The notes below the pieces were generated by a model. It worked only from the letters and a program-made list of their open reading frames with translations. It was not told the origin of the DNA and searched no databases. The translations under genes and the position numbers were made by a program. From assembly GCF_026625125.1 (NCBI RefSeq), contig NZ_CP113097.1, positions 2,480,001 through 2,544,000 of the forward strand: a stretch of 64,000 bases of DNA, read 5' to 3'. Origin of the DNA: Pseudomonas putida (GTDB taxonomy: Bacteria > Pseudomonadota > Gammaproteobacteria > Pseudomonadales > Pseudomonadaceae). This document shows, one piece after another, positions 7,315 through 15,911 of this stretch (positions are counted from its first letter, which is position 1; every line of letters begins with the position of its first letter).

Positions 7315-8162
7315 TCAGTAGGTGAAGAAGCCGCGGCCGCTCTTGCGCCCCAGCCAGCCGGCCGCGACCATTTCCTTGAGCAGGGGGGCCGGGCGGTACT
7401 TGCTGTCGTTGAAGCCCTCATGGAACGCTTCCATGATCGCCAGCAGGGTGTCCAGGCCAATCAGGTCGGCCAGTGCAGGGGGCCGATAGGCTGGTTGCAA
7501 CCCAGGCGCATGCCAGTGTCGATGTCCTCGGCACTGGCCAGGCCCTCCTGGCGCACGAAGATCGCTTCGTTGATCATCGGCACCAGAATGCGGTTGACCA
7601 CGAAGCCCGGGCGGTTACCGGCAGTGATCGGCGTCTTGCCGAGCTTTTCGGTGACCAGTAGCGCCTGGGCATAGGTGCCATCGCTGGTTTGCAGCCCACG
7701 GATGATCTCGACCAGGGCCATCATCGGCACCGGGTTGAAGAAGTGCACGCCGATGAACCGTTCGGGGTGCTCGATGCTGGCGGCCAGCTCGGTCACCGAC
7801 AGTGACGAGGTGTTGGTGGCGATCAGGCAATCGGGCGCCACGTTGGCAGCCACTTGCTGGAGGATGCGTTGCTTGAGCTGCAGGTTTTCGGTCGCCGCCT
7901 CGATCACCAGTTGCGCAGTGCTCAAGCGGGCATAGTCGGTGCTTGTGTGGATGCGCGCTTGCGCTGCGCTGGCGCGTGCTGCATCGAGGGTGCCCTTGTT
8001 GACCTGGCGCTCCAGGTTTTTGCTCAGGGTGGCTACGCCGCGCGCCAGCGCGGCCTCGGCGACATCCACCAGCAGCACCTGATAGCCGGCCACCGCGCAG
8101 ACTTGCGCGATGCCGTTGCCCATGGTGCCGGCGCCGATCACGGCGATCTGTTCAATGCTCAT
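7315..8162 (-). pseudogene. 3-hydroxybutyryl-CoA dehydrogenase, frameshifted
   Basis: Family: NAD-dependent 3-hydroxyacyl-CoA dehydrogenase (PaaH/Hbd type, normally about 283 aa). The N-terminal Rossmann motif (AVIGAGTMGNGIAQ), NTSSLSVTEL and the catalytic His region (GVHFFNPVPMM) are intact. After GCNQPIGPL the frame shifts. The expected C-terminus ([18 protein letters not shown] to [11 protein letters not shown]) continues in another frame. The total length of 848 bases is one short of a multiple of three; a single C is missing from the plus strand near 7476 (GTGCAGGG for GTGCCAGGG). This is either a genuine one-base deletion or a sequencing error; everything else is family-like. It starts 12 bases after the thiolase gene. 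Confidence 0.88.
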
Positions 8163-8174
8163 GCTGCAAGTCCC

Positions 8175-9359
8175 TCAGACGCGCTCGAAGACGACGGCGA
8201 TGCCCTGGCCGCCGCCAATGCACATGGTGGCCAGCGCGTAACGGCCCTGGATGCGTTGCAGTTCATGGATGGCCTTGGTGGCGATGATCGCCCCGGTGGC
8301 ACCCACGGGGTGGCCGAGGGAAATGCCGGACCCGTTCGGGTTGACCTTCTCGGGGTCGAAATCCAGCGCCTGGGCCACGGCGCAGGCTTGGGCTGCGAAG
8401 GCTTCATTGGACTCGATCACGTCCAGGTCGCTGATGTTCAGGCCGGCCTTTTCCAGCGCCTTGCGTGTTGCCGGGATCGGGCCCAGGCCCATCAGCTCCG
8501 GTTCGACGCCGGCATGGGCATAGGCCACCAGGCGCGCCAGCGGCTTGAGCCCCAGGCGGCGCACGGCGTCACCGGTGGCCAGCACCAGGCCGGCAGCCCC
8601 GTCGTTGATGCCGCTGGCGTTGCCGGCAGTCACGGTACCGTCTTTCTTGAACACGGTTTTCATGCCGGCCAGCTGTTCGGCGGTCACATCGCCGCGCACG
8701 TGTTCGTCAATGGCAAATTCGACGGTGCCTTTGCGGGTTTTCAGCTCCAGCGGCACGATCTGGCTGGCGAAGCGGCCTTCAGCGATGGCGCGGGCAGCGC
8801 GGCGTTGGCTGGTCAGGGCCAGTTCATCCTGCATCTGGCGGGTGATGCCATGCTTGGCGGCGACATTTTCCGCGGTGATGCCCATGTGGAAGTGTTCGAA
8901 CGGGTCCTGCAGCACGCCGACGGTGTAGTCGATGCCTTGCAGGTCGCCCATGCGCGCACCCCAACGGGCCTGCGGCAGCAGGTAAGGGCCACGGCTCATG
9001 GACTCGGCACCGCAGGCCATGGCCACATCGGCATCACCAAGCAGCAGGCACTGGGTGGCGGAAACGATGGCCTGAAGGCCCGAACCGCACAGGCGGTTGA
9101 CGTTGAACGCCGGGGTTTCCTTGGGGATACCCGCGTTCATCGCGGCGACCCGCGACAGGTAGGCATCGCGTGGTTCGGTAGGGATGACATTACCCATCAC
9201 CACATGGCCGACCTGCTCAGGGGCTACGCCCGAGCGCTCGAGGGCGGCGCGGCTGATGGCGGTGGCGAGGTCTGCCAGGGGCAGGTCCTTGAGCGAGCCG
9301 CCAAAACCACCGATGGCGGAACGGACGGCACTGACGACGTAGATTTCTGTGCTGCTCAT
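8175..9359 (-). CDS. Acetyl-CoA acetyltransferase / beta-ketothiolase
   Basis: 394 aa from the ATG (MSSTEIYVVSAVRS), the standard thiolase start. The acyl-enzyme cysteine is in NRLCGSGLQAIVSA near residue 90. GMGITAENVAAKHGI, the GNASGINDGAA segment and the C-terminal GHPVGATGA and CIGGGQG motifs are all present, so the enzyme should be active. It condenses or thiolytically cleaves 3-ketoacyl-CoA. It is first in the operon with the (frameshifted) 3-hydroxyacyl-CoA dehydrogenase, and divergent from an AraC regulator 168 bases away. Confidence 0.93.
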   Translation of the reverse strand: MSSTEIYVVSAVRSAIGGFGGSLKDLPLADLATAISRAALERSGVAPEQVGHVVMGNVIPTEPRDAYLSRVAAMNAGIPKETPAFNVNRLCGSGLQAIVSATQCLLLGDADVAMACGAESMSRGPYLLPQARWGARMGDLQGIDYTVGVLQDPFEHFHMGITAENVAAKHGITRQMQDELALTSQRRAARAIAEGRFASQIVPLELKTRKGTVEFAIDEHVRGDVTAEQLAGMKTVFKKDGTVTAGNASGINDGAAGLVLATGDAVRRLGLKPLARLVAYAHAGVEPELMGLGPIPATRKALEKAGLNISDLDVIESNEAFAAQACAVAQALDFDPEKVNPNGSGISLGHPVGATGAIIATKAIHELQRIQGRYALATMCIGGGQGIAVVFERV

Positions 9360-9527
9360 AGAGGCTCCGATTGCGAAGGCATGGCGGGAGCGGGCCAGGC
9401 TCTGCGAGAATGGTTGGCGCTCCCTCGTTGAGTCCGAGTCTAGGCAAAGGCCCTGTACCAGCCTATGCCGGATCTGTTCAGTCAACCTGGCACTTTTTGC
9501 CACTCAGCATAGACAGCGAATAACGCC

Positions 9528-10538
9528 ATGCGCGATAGCGATTCGGTCGCGGTGTACTTTCTCAATGCCATGTTCCATGCCCTGCGCGACCAGCCCGGGG
9601 TGCGTGATGCGCATTTGCGTGCAGTGGGCATCGACCCGGCGGTGCTCGACCAGCCGCAGGCCCGGGTACCTGCCAAGGCGTTCGCCCAGCTATGGCTGAC
9701 GCAGATCCAGCTGCTGGACGACGAGTTCTTTCGCCTGGACAGCCATGGCATGCCGCTGGGCAGCTTTGCCTTGATCTGCCGCGGCCTTATTCAGGAACCG
9801 AACCTGGATAAGGCCCTGCGCCAATGCCTGGGCAATTTCAGCCTGTTTCTGCGTGACCTGCGGGGCAACCTGACGGTGCGCGCGGGGCGGGCGGTGATCA
9901 GTGTGCATTCGGACATTGCCGACCCGTTGACCCGGGTGTATGCCGAGGAGACCTATCTTGTGCTGGTGGTGGGCCTGCTGTGCTGGTTGGCCGGGCGCCG
10001 TCTGGCCATCGACCGCACTGAGCTTGCCGTGGCGCGCCCGGCACAGGACGACGACTTGCTGCTGTGGGGCCCGGACTTGCGCCTGGGCAGCGGGCGTACC
10101 GAGGTGGAGTTCGACAGTGCCTACTTGCGTTTGCCGGTGGTCCAGGACTTGGCGGGTCTGAAAACTTTCCTGCGGAGTGCGCCGCAGGGGTTGGTCATCC
10201 GGTTTCGCAATCAGAATGGGTTGGTGGCGCAGGTGTACCGGCATCTGCGTGCCCGGCGCTATGGGCAATGGCCGACGCTGGCGGCCATGGCGCAGTGGCA
10301 GGGTATCAGTGCCAGTACATTCCGTCGGCAGTTGGAGCGCGAAGGGCGTTCGTACCAGCAGATCAAGGATGAGGTGCGGCGTGCCATGGCGTTCGAGCGG
10401 TTGCGCGAGGGGGTGATGAGCATTGCTGAAATTGCCGAGCAGGCGGGGTTTCAGGAACCTAGTGCGTTTCATCGGGCGTTCAAGAAGTGGACGGGGGAGA
10501 GTCCGGGGCGGTATCGGGCTAGGTTGGTTGGGCACTAG
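9528..10538 (+). CDS. AraC family transcriptional regulator (arabinose-binding-like N-terminal domain)
   Basis: 336 aa. The N-terminal region (about residues 25-210) is the AraC_binding_2-like domain found in OruR/ArgR-type regulators. The C-terminal double helix-turn-helix spans about 235-330, with GISASTFRRQLEREG and the signature IAEIAEQAGFQEPSAFHRAFKKWTGESPGRYR. It is transcribed divergently from the thiolase operon, which is its likely target alongside the TetR protein. The activating ligand is not evident from the sequence. Confidence 0.88.
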   Translation: MRDSDSVAVYFLNAMFHALRDQPGVRDAHLRAVGIDPAVLDQPQARVPAKAFAQLWLTQIQLLDDEFFRLDSHGMPLGSFALICRGLIQEPNLDKALRQCLGNFSLFLRDLRGNLTVRAGRAVISVHSDIADPLTRVYAEETYLVLVVGLLCWLAGRRLAIDRTELAVARPAQDDDLLLWGPDLRLGSGRTEVEFDSAYLRLPVVQDLAGLKTFLRSAPQGLVIRFRNQNGLVAQVYRHLRARRYGQWPTLAAMAQWQGISASTFRRQLEREGRSYQQIKDEVRRAMAFERLREGVMSIAEIAEQAGFQEPSAFHRAFKKWTGESPGRYRARLVGH

Positions 10539-10646
10539 GTTAGCGGCAAGCTGCAAGCTGCAAGATAGAAGTTGGGGGGGCTTTAATTCGGGTGGGCATA
10601 TCCGGTTGCCATGGTGGCGCTTACTCACCTTTCCGCCCTTACGGCG

Positions 10647-10676
10647 GGTCCCTTTTTGTCTTGGCAAAAAGGGACC
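10647..10676. terminator. 11-bp stem hairpin with T/A arms
   Basis: GGTCCCTTTTT and AAAAAGGGACC form a perfect 11-bp stem around an 8-base loop, followed by AAAACC. It lies downstream of the AraC gene in the dispersed repeat and could act as a terminator in either direction. Confidence 0.5.
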
Positions 10677-10883
10677 AAAAACCGCCGGCTCCCGTCATCC
10701 GGCCCCTGCGCTTCGCTTCGGGGTTCCCTCGCTCCGGCCTTGCTCCCGGGAGGACCGCGCTCACGGCCCATCCATGGGCCGAAGCGCTTGACGGGCATCC
10801 ATGCCCGTCACCTCCCTCCGCAAGACCTGCGCTTGGCCTCCTGAAGTCGCAATTTGCGGTGACTGAGCTACCGCGCGCTTTAC

Positions 10884-10945
10884 AAGCAAAAGCAAAAGCA
10901 AAAGCAAAGGCAAAGGCAAAGGCAAAGGCAAAGGCAAAGGCAAAG
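10884..10945. repeat. Hexanucleotide tandem repeat (AAAAGC)n(AAAGGC)n
   Basis: About three AAAAGC units run into about seven AAAGGC units without interruption. Such tracts are prone to slippage. It lies between the dispersed repeat and the end of a small minus-strand gene, outside any supported coding sequence. Confidence 0.85.
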
Positions 10946-10994
10946 TAAGCATTGAGCGACAGCGTTGCGGCGGTGTCGCCGTTGGCTGTTGGCT

Positions 10995-11333
10995 TCAGAA
11001 TCGTGCGGTACTTACCGTGATGTACCCTTTGTTTAGCAGCGAAATGCGGATCACGGTCTCGTCGGCGGGGGCTTTGCGTTTTTGCTTGATGGACACACCC
11101 TCGACGGCAATGGCGCGGATGCGGTGGGCGATGAGGCGGCCGCAGGCGTCGAAGAACAAGTCGCTGGCCAGCAACTCGATGCGTTCGATCAGCCCTCGCG
11201 TGCGCTCGTCGGTGGCACAGAAGAACAGTACGCCCGACAGGTGCGGGTCATCGTCAGGGTTGCTGACATCATGAGCCAGCAGCTCGCGCAGGGTACTGCG
11301 CAGCTCGGCAGTGGTGCGGGTGTGTGGATGCAT
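10995..11333 (-). CDS. Hypothetical small protein
   Basis: 112 aa from the ATG (MHPHTRTTAELR), chosen because AGAGGAAG lies 6 bases upstream; a GTG seven codons earlier has no such site. It has charged, soluble composition with a segment FFCATDERTRGLIERIELLASDLF and a basic stretch KQKRKAP, and no signal peptide. I do not recognise the family. It follows the glc operon on the same strand with a 190-base gap, so it may be its own unit. Confidence 0.6.
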   Translation of the reverse strand: MHPHTRTTAELRSTLRELLAHDVSNPDDDPHLSGVLFFCATDERTRGLIERIELLASDLFFDACGRLIAHRIRAIAVEGVSIKQKRKAPADETVIRISLLNKGYITVSTARF

Positions 11334-11525
11334 GCGCTGCTTCCTCTGGGACACAAGAGCCGATCATGTTTTCCATGGTGGTGGGCGGCAAGTAGGACGC
11401 TTCCGAGAGGTTGGGTAGGAATTTTCTGAACATGTAGGGAGGGCCGGGTGGTTTGCAAGCGGTCGACCTGCGAAAGCTATCCACGGCCCGGCTCTTCTGG
11501 TGGCGGTGAATCGTCAAGGCGCGGG

Positions 11526-11927
11526 TTACGTGATGGCCGCTGCCCCGGCCTTGGCCACCTGGGCATCCTGCTCAGGCTTGACCCCGGACACACCGATGGC
11601 GCCAACCACCTGGCCATCCACCCGCAACGGCACGCCGCCCTCCAGGCAGGTCAGCAGCGGCGCTGTGACGAACGCGGTACGCCCACCGTTGACCATCTGT
11701 TCGTAATCACGCGTTTCCTTGCGCCCCAAGGCCGAGCTGCGGGCCTTTTCAACGGCGATGTAGGCGCTGGCTGCCGCGCAGCCATCCATGCGCTCCAGGC
11801 CAAGGGGATGGCCGCCGTCGTCGACCACCGCGATGGTGACATTCCACTGATGCGCCAGAGCCTCCTGGCGCGCGGCTGCGAGCAGGCGGGCAACTTCGGT
11901 CTGGCCTATCACGGGCTTGCTATGCAT
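11526..11927 (-). CDS. glcG: GlcG/HbpS family (DUF336) protein of the glycolate operon
   Basis: 133 aa. It contains the DUF336 pattern: VDDGGHPLGLERMDGC near residue 37, AYIAVEKARSSALGRKETR, and a Gly-rich end GVPLRVDGQVVGAIGVSG. The start overlaps the end of glcF by 8 bases, so it is the last gene of glcDEFG. GlcG is not a catalytic subunit of glycolate oxidase in E. coli. Related HbpS proteins bind heme, but a function here is not established. Confidence 0.9.
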   Translation of the reverse strand: MHSKPVIGQTEVARLLAAARQEALAHQWNVTIAVVDDGGHPLGLERMDGCAAASAYIAVEKARSSALGRKETRDYEQMVNGGRTAFVTAPLLTCLEGGVPLRVDGQVVGAIGVSGVKPEQDAQVAKAGAAAIT

Positions 11928-13155
11928 GGCTGTTCTCCGGGTTCAGGGCTGCTTCGATGATTTCGATCCAGTGCCGTACCGGTGTGCGCCCGGCACCATT
12001 GAGGTGGGTCTGGCACCCAATGTTGGCGGTGGCGATGACTTGCGGCTTGCCGCTTTCCAGCGCGTTGAGTCGGTTATCGCGCAGTTGCCGCGACAGCGCT
12101 GGCTGGGTCAGCGAGTAGGTACCGGCAGAGCCGCAGCACAAATGGCTGTCCGGCACTGGGGTGAGGGTGAAGCCCAGCCGCGCCAGCAAGCGCTCCACCT
12201 GGCCACCGAGCTTGAGGGCGTGCTGCAGGGTGCACGGGCAATGAAACGCCAGGCGTTGTTCGTGGCACACGCCCAATTGCTCGACCGGTTCATCGCGCAG
12301 CACTTCCACCAGGTCGCGTGACAGCGCGCTGACCCTTGCAGCCTTGGCCGCGTAAAGCGGATCCTTTTCCAGCAGGTGGCCGTAGTCACGCACGAAGGCG
12401 CCGCAGCCGCTGGCCGTCTGCACGATGGCTTCTGCGCCCGCTTCGATGGCGGGCCACCAGGCATCGATGTTGCGCCGGGCACGCTGCAGGCCCTGCTCCT
12501 GGGCATTGAGGTGGTAATCCACCGCGCCACAGCAGCCGGCTTCGAACGCCGGCTCGACGCTGATGCCCAGGCGGTCCAGCAACCGCGCGGTGGCGGCGTT
12601 GGTGTTGGGCGACAGGGCCGGCTGCACGCAGCCTTCAAGCAGCAGCACGCGGCGCGCGTGGCGCACCGCCGGGCGCTTGCCAGGGGCGGCCACCTGGGCG
12701 GGCAACTTGCTCTTGAGGGGGGCCGGCAGGACGGGGCGCAGGGCCTGGCCTGCGCGGGTCAGCGCCTTGAACAGCGCCGGGCGCGGCACCACTGCACGCA
12801 AACCCTGGCGCAGCAGGCGCTCGCCGAGCGGGCGGGGCACCTGCTGCTCGACCACGGCGCGGCCGATGTCCAGCAGGTCATGGTATTTGACCCCTGACGG
12901 GCAGGTGGTCTCACAGTTGCGACAGCTCAGGCAGCGGTCCAGGTGCAGTTGGGTGCTGGCGGTGACGGGTGCACCTTCGAGCACTTGCTTGATCAGGTAG
13001 ATGCGCCCGCGCGGTCCGTCCAGTTCATCGCCGAGGAGCTGGTAGGTTGGGCAGGTGGCCGTGCAGAAGCCGCAGTGCACGCACGCGCGCAGGATACTCT
13101 GGGCCTCTTCGGCGCGGGCCAGGCGCTTGGCGCTTTCGCTCAGGTTGGTTTGCAT
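11920..13155 (-). CDS. glcF: Glycolate oxidase iron-sulfur subunit GlcF
   Basis: 411 aa. Two ferredoxin-type 4Fe-4S motifs lie near the N-terminus: CVHCGFCTATCP and CLSCRNCETTCP. Two CCG domains follow (EAGCCGAVDYH and LCCGSAGTYS). It carries electrons from the GlcD/GlcE flavoproteins to the respiratory chain during oxidation of glycolate to glyoxylate. It begins 9 bases after glcE and overlaps glcG. All cysteines of the clusters are present. Confidence 0.95.
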   Translation of the reverse strand: MQTNLSESAKRLARAEEAQSILRACVHCGFCTATCPTYQLLGDELDGPRGRIYLIKQVLEGAPVTASTQLHLDRCLSCRNCETTCPSGVKYHDLLDIGRAVVEQQVPRPLGERLLRQGLRAVVPRPALFKALTRAGQALRPVLPAPLKSKLPAQVAAPGKRPAVRHARRVLLLEGCVQPALSPNTNAATARLLDRLGISVEPAFEAGCCGAVDYHLNAQEQGLQRARRNIDAWWPAIEAGAEAIVQTASGCGAFVRDYGHLLEKDPLYAAKAARVSALSRDLVEVLRDEPVEQLGVCHEQRLAFHCPCTLQHALKLGGQVERLLARLGFTLTPVPDSHLCCGSAGTYSLTQPALSRQLRDNRLNALESGKPQVIATANIGCQTHLNGAGRTPVRHWIEIIEAALNPENSHA

Positions 13156-13164
13156 GCTGTGGCC

Positions 13165-14217
13165 TCACAGGTCCGGGTACAGGCGGCCAGGGTTGAACAG
13201 GCCCTGGGGGTCGAGTTGCCGCTTGAGGGCGTGGTGGTAGCGCATCAACGCGGCGGGCAGAGGTGCGCTGCTGTGCTCGCCTGGGGTAAAGCCTGTGGCG
13301 TGGCCGCCGGCCTTGGCCACCTGCTCGCGGATCACCGATGCCGGGGCGCTGGACTTCAGCCAGCGCTGCGCACCGCCCCAATCGATCAACTGGCGCCCCG
13401 GCAGGTCCAGTTCGGCGGTATTGATCGGTACCGACAGGCGCCACAGCGGTTCGTCGCCGTCGAAAAAGGCCAGGCGCTGCTCGCGCAGCTCGCTCCAGAA
13501 CCGGCTGTCGAGCACGTCGCCGCCCAGGCGCTGACGGGCCGATTGCACCGAGCCCTCACCGCCTTCCAGGCGCAGGTACAGCGCTTCGCCGTCGTGGCAG
13601 GCTGCGCTGATCGGCAATGGCTGCTGGCCCCATTCAACCAGCTCGGCCAGGGCCTGATGGCGGTCCATCGGCAGGCGCAGACTCAGGCATTGGCGCGGCC
13701 GTGGCAGTACCTTCAGCGATACCTCGGTCAGCAGGCCCAGGCAGCCGAAGCTGCCGGCCATCAGCCGCGACACGTCGTAGCCTGCGACATTTTTCATCAC
13801 CTCACCGCCAAAGCGCAGCAGTTTGCCGTGGCCGGTAATGACCCGCGTGCCGAGCACATAGTCGCGTACCGAACCGGCCCAGGGCCGGCGCGGCCCGGAC
13901 AGCCCCGCCGCGACCGCGCCACCCAAGGTCGCACCGGCGCCGAAGTGGGGCGGCTCGCACGGCAGCATCTGCCCGGCCTCGAACAGCGTCGCTTCGATTT
14001 CCTGCAGGGGCGTACCGGCGCGAGCAGTGAGCACCAGCTCGGTCGGGTCGTAACTGACGATGCCGCGGTGGCGGCGGGTATCGACGATCTCCCCGGCCAC
14101 CGGGCGGCCCAGCATGGCTTTGCTGTTGCTGCCCTGAATGCGCAGCGGGGTGTTCAGGTTCAAGGCCTGGTTGACCTGTTCGAGCAGGTCCTGGCTCATG
14201 TCACGGTCCAGGCTCAT
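13165..14217 (-). CDS. glcE: Glycolate oxidase FAD-binding subunit GlcE
   Basis: 350 aa, the usual GlcE length. A PCMH-type FAD domain fills the first half: RIQGSNSKAMLG, then FGAGATLGGAVAAGLSGPRRP, SVRDYVLG and NVAGYDVSRLMAGSFG. The C-terminus LDPQGLFNPGRLYPDL is typical of FAD-linked oxidases. The stop of glcD and the start of glcE share one base. It forms the oxidase with GlcD and GlcF. Confidence 0.95.
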   Translation of the reverse strand: MSLDRDMSQDLLEQVNQALNLNTPLRIQGSNSKAMLGRPVAGEIVDTRRHRGIVSYDPTELVLTARAGTPLQEIEATLFEAGQMLPCEPPHFGAGATLGGAVAAGLSGPRRPWAGSVRDYVLGTRVITGHGKLLRFGGEVMKNVAGYDVSRLMAGSFGCLGLLTEVSLKVLPRPRQCLSLRLPMDRHQALAELVEWGQQPLPISAACHDGEALYLRLEGGEGSVQSARQRLGGDVLDSRFWSELREQRLAFFDGDEPLWRLSVPINTAELDLPGRQLIDWGGAQRWLKSSAPASVIREQVAKAGGHATGFTPGEHSSAPLPAALMRYHHALKRQLDPQGLFNPGRLYPDL

Positions 14218-15716
14218 CAGAAGCGCTCCAGGTCAGGAAAGGGCAGTTGGCCGTGATGCACATGCATGGCGCCGAACTCGGCGCAGCGGTGCAGGGTGGG
14301 GATGTTCTTGCCTGGGTTGAGCAGCCCTTGGGGATCGAACGCTGCCTTCACGGCATGGAACAGGGTGATTTCGTCGCTGTTGAACTGCGCGCACATCTGG
14401 TTGATTTTCTCGCGGCCCACGCCATGTTCGCCGGTGATGCTACCGCCCACTGCCACGCACAGTTCCAGGATGCGCCCGCCGATGGCTTCGGCGCGTTCCA
14501 GCTCCCCGGGCAGGTTGGCATCGAACAGGATCAGGGGGTGCATGTTGCCGTCGCCGGCGTGGAACACGTTCGCCACCCGCAGGCCATACTGTTCGGACAG
14601 TTCGCTGATGCCCTTGAGCACGCGCGGCAGTTCGCGACGCGGGATGGTGCCGTCCATGCAGTAATAATCTGGCGAGAGGCGCCCCACGGCAGGGAATGCG
14701 TTCTTGCGCCCTGCCCAGAAGCGCACCCGCTCGGCCTCGTCACAGGCCAGGCGCACCTCGTCGGCACCGGCCTGCTGCAGTACCGCTGCCACGCGTTCGC
14801 AGTCGTCCTGCACGTCGGCCTCCACCCCATCGAGTTCGCATAGCAGGATCGCCGCGGCCTCAACCGGGTAGCCGGCGTGGATGAAGTCTTCGGCGGCGCG
14901 GATCGCCAGGTTGTCCATCATTTCCAGGCCACCGGGGATGATCCCGGCCGCGATGATTTCGGCCACGGCGCGGCCGGCGTCTTCCACACTGGCGAAACTG
15001 GCCAGCAGGACCCGGGCGACCTGAGGCTTGGGCAGCAGCTTGACGGTCACTTCAGTGACGATGCCGAGCATGCCTTCGGAACCGGTGAACAGCGCCAGCA
15101 TATCGAAACCTGGGCTGTCGAGGGCATCACTGCCCAGGGTCAGGCGTTCGCCTTCGACAGTGAGGATCTCCACTTTGAGCAGGTTGTGCACGGTCAAACC
15201 GTACTTCAGGCAGTGCACGCCACCGGCGTTTTCCGCGACGTTGCCGCCGATGGAGCAGGCGATTTGCGAAGAAGGGTCTGGCGCGTAGTACAGGCCGTGT
15301 GGCGCCGCGGCCTGAGAAATGGCCAGGTTGCGCACCCCGGGCTGAACCCTGGCGAACCGGCCTAACGGGTTGACTTCAAGAATGCGGTTGAAGCGTGCCA
15401 TGACCAGCAGGATGCCTTTGGCCAATGGCAATGCGCCGCCTGACAGCCCCGTGCCGGCCCCGCGAGCCACGACGGGGACGCCGCGCAGGTGGCAGAGCCT
15501 GAGCAACGTCTGCACCTGCTCCAGACGCTCGGGCAGCACCACCAGCAGGGGCACGGTGCGGTATGCAGAGAGGCCGTCGCACTCGTAAGGTGCCAGGTCT
15601 TCGCGGCGATGCAGGATCTCAAGGTCGGGCAGCGCTTCGCGCAAGGCCTGCAGCAGTGCAGGCTGGTCAACGGCAGGCAGCGCCCCATCGACCCGTTCGT
15701 CGTAGAGAATGTTCAT
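14217..15716 (-). CDS. glcD: Glycolate oxidase catalytic subunit GlcD
   Basis: 499 aa from the ATG (MNILYDERVDG); a GTG three codons earlier is possible. An FAD-binding PCMH domain spans about residues 55-230 (ARGAGTGLSGGALP, SSQIACSIGGNVAENAGGVHCLKYG), and an FAD-oxidase C-terminal domain follows, with the catalytic HAGDGNMHPLILFD and GSITGEHGVGREK motifs. It is the first gene of glcDEFG and is divergent from glcC. It oxidises glycolate to glyoxylate, a detoxification and two-carbon salvage step. Confidence 0.96.
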   Translation of the reverse strand: MNILYDERVDGALPAVDQPALLQALREALPDLEILHRREDLAPYECDGLSAYRTVPLLVVLPERLEQVQTLLRLCHLRGVPVVARGAGTGLSGGALPLAKGILLVMARFNRILEVNPLGRFARVQPGVRNLAISQAAAPHGLYYAPDPSSQIACSIGGNVAENAGGVHCLKYGLTVHNLLKVEILTVEGERLTLGSDALDSPGFDMLALFTGSEGMLGIVTEVTVKLLPKPQVARVLLASFASVEDAGRAVAEIIAAGIIPGGLEMMDNLAIRAAEDFIHAGYPVEAAAILLCELDGVEADVQDDCERVAAVLQQAGADEVRLACDEAERVRFWAGRKNAFPAVGRLSPDYYCMDGTIPRRELPRVLKGISELSEQYGLRVANVFHAGDGNMHPLILFDANLPGELERAEAIGGRILELCVAVGGSITGEHGVGREKINQMCAQFNSDEITLFHAVKAAFDPQGLLNPGKNIPTLHRCAEFGAMHVHHGQLPFPDLERF

Positions 15717-15811
15717 CAGGCTCACTCAACGGCAATTTTTGTTGTTGTGGGTAAACCGCTTACTCCCGCAGCCTGCGCGCCCGGTCGCACCAGGTCGAGT
15801 GCGAAGCACAC

Positions 15812-15822
15812 TGGTCCTACCA
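15812..15822. promoter_or_regulatory. GlcC-type operator, copy 1
   Basis: TGGTCCTACCA, part of a larger symmetric ACTGGTCCTACCAGT. It fits the TGGT-N3-ACCA operator used by FadR-subfamily GntR regulators such as PdhR and LldR. It lies in the glcD-glcC divergent region; an identical core lies 75 bases away. Confidence 0.75.
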
Positions 15823-15886
15823 GTTTTTGTGCCTGCTGCTGTTTATTTACCCGTTCAGGCGTATAGATTGGCGCAAGCTATGGAAG

Positions 15887-15897
15887 TGGTCCTACCA
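15887..15897. promoter_or_regulatory. GlcC-type operator, copy 2
   Basis: A second TGGTCCTACCA, identical in all 11 bases to the copy 75 bases upstream, ending 14 bases before the glcC start. This position suggests autorepression of glcC as well as control of glcD. Confidence 0.75.
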
Positions 15898-15911
15898 GTG
15901 GAGGGGTGCGC

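Larger units (their letters stand above)
10539..10994. repeat. Repeat-rich intergenic block of the P. putida type
   Basis: No gene is supported here. About 10590-10870 resembles a sequence dispersed in Pseudomonas intergenic regions, recognisable from TTCCGCCCTTACGGCGGGTC and CGCTTCGGGGTTCCCTCGCTCC. This is recognition from memory, not a search. It includes a long hairpin (10647-10676) and ends in a hexanucleotide tandem repeat (10884-10945). Open frames through it are repeat-encoded and not credible as proteins. Confidence 0.6.

Noticed and set aside
7854..9431. 525-codon open frame on the plus strand
   Set aside because: It is antisense to the thiolase and dehydrogenase genes, has no domain content, and reflects high GC with few stop codons.
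10592..10948. 118-codon frame ending in (Ala-Lys) repeats
   Set aside because: It is generated by the dispersed repeat and the hexamer tract; no start signal or family.
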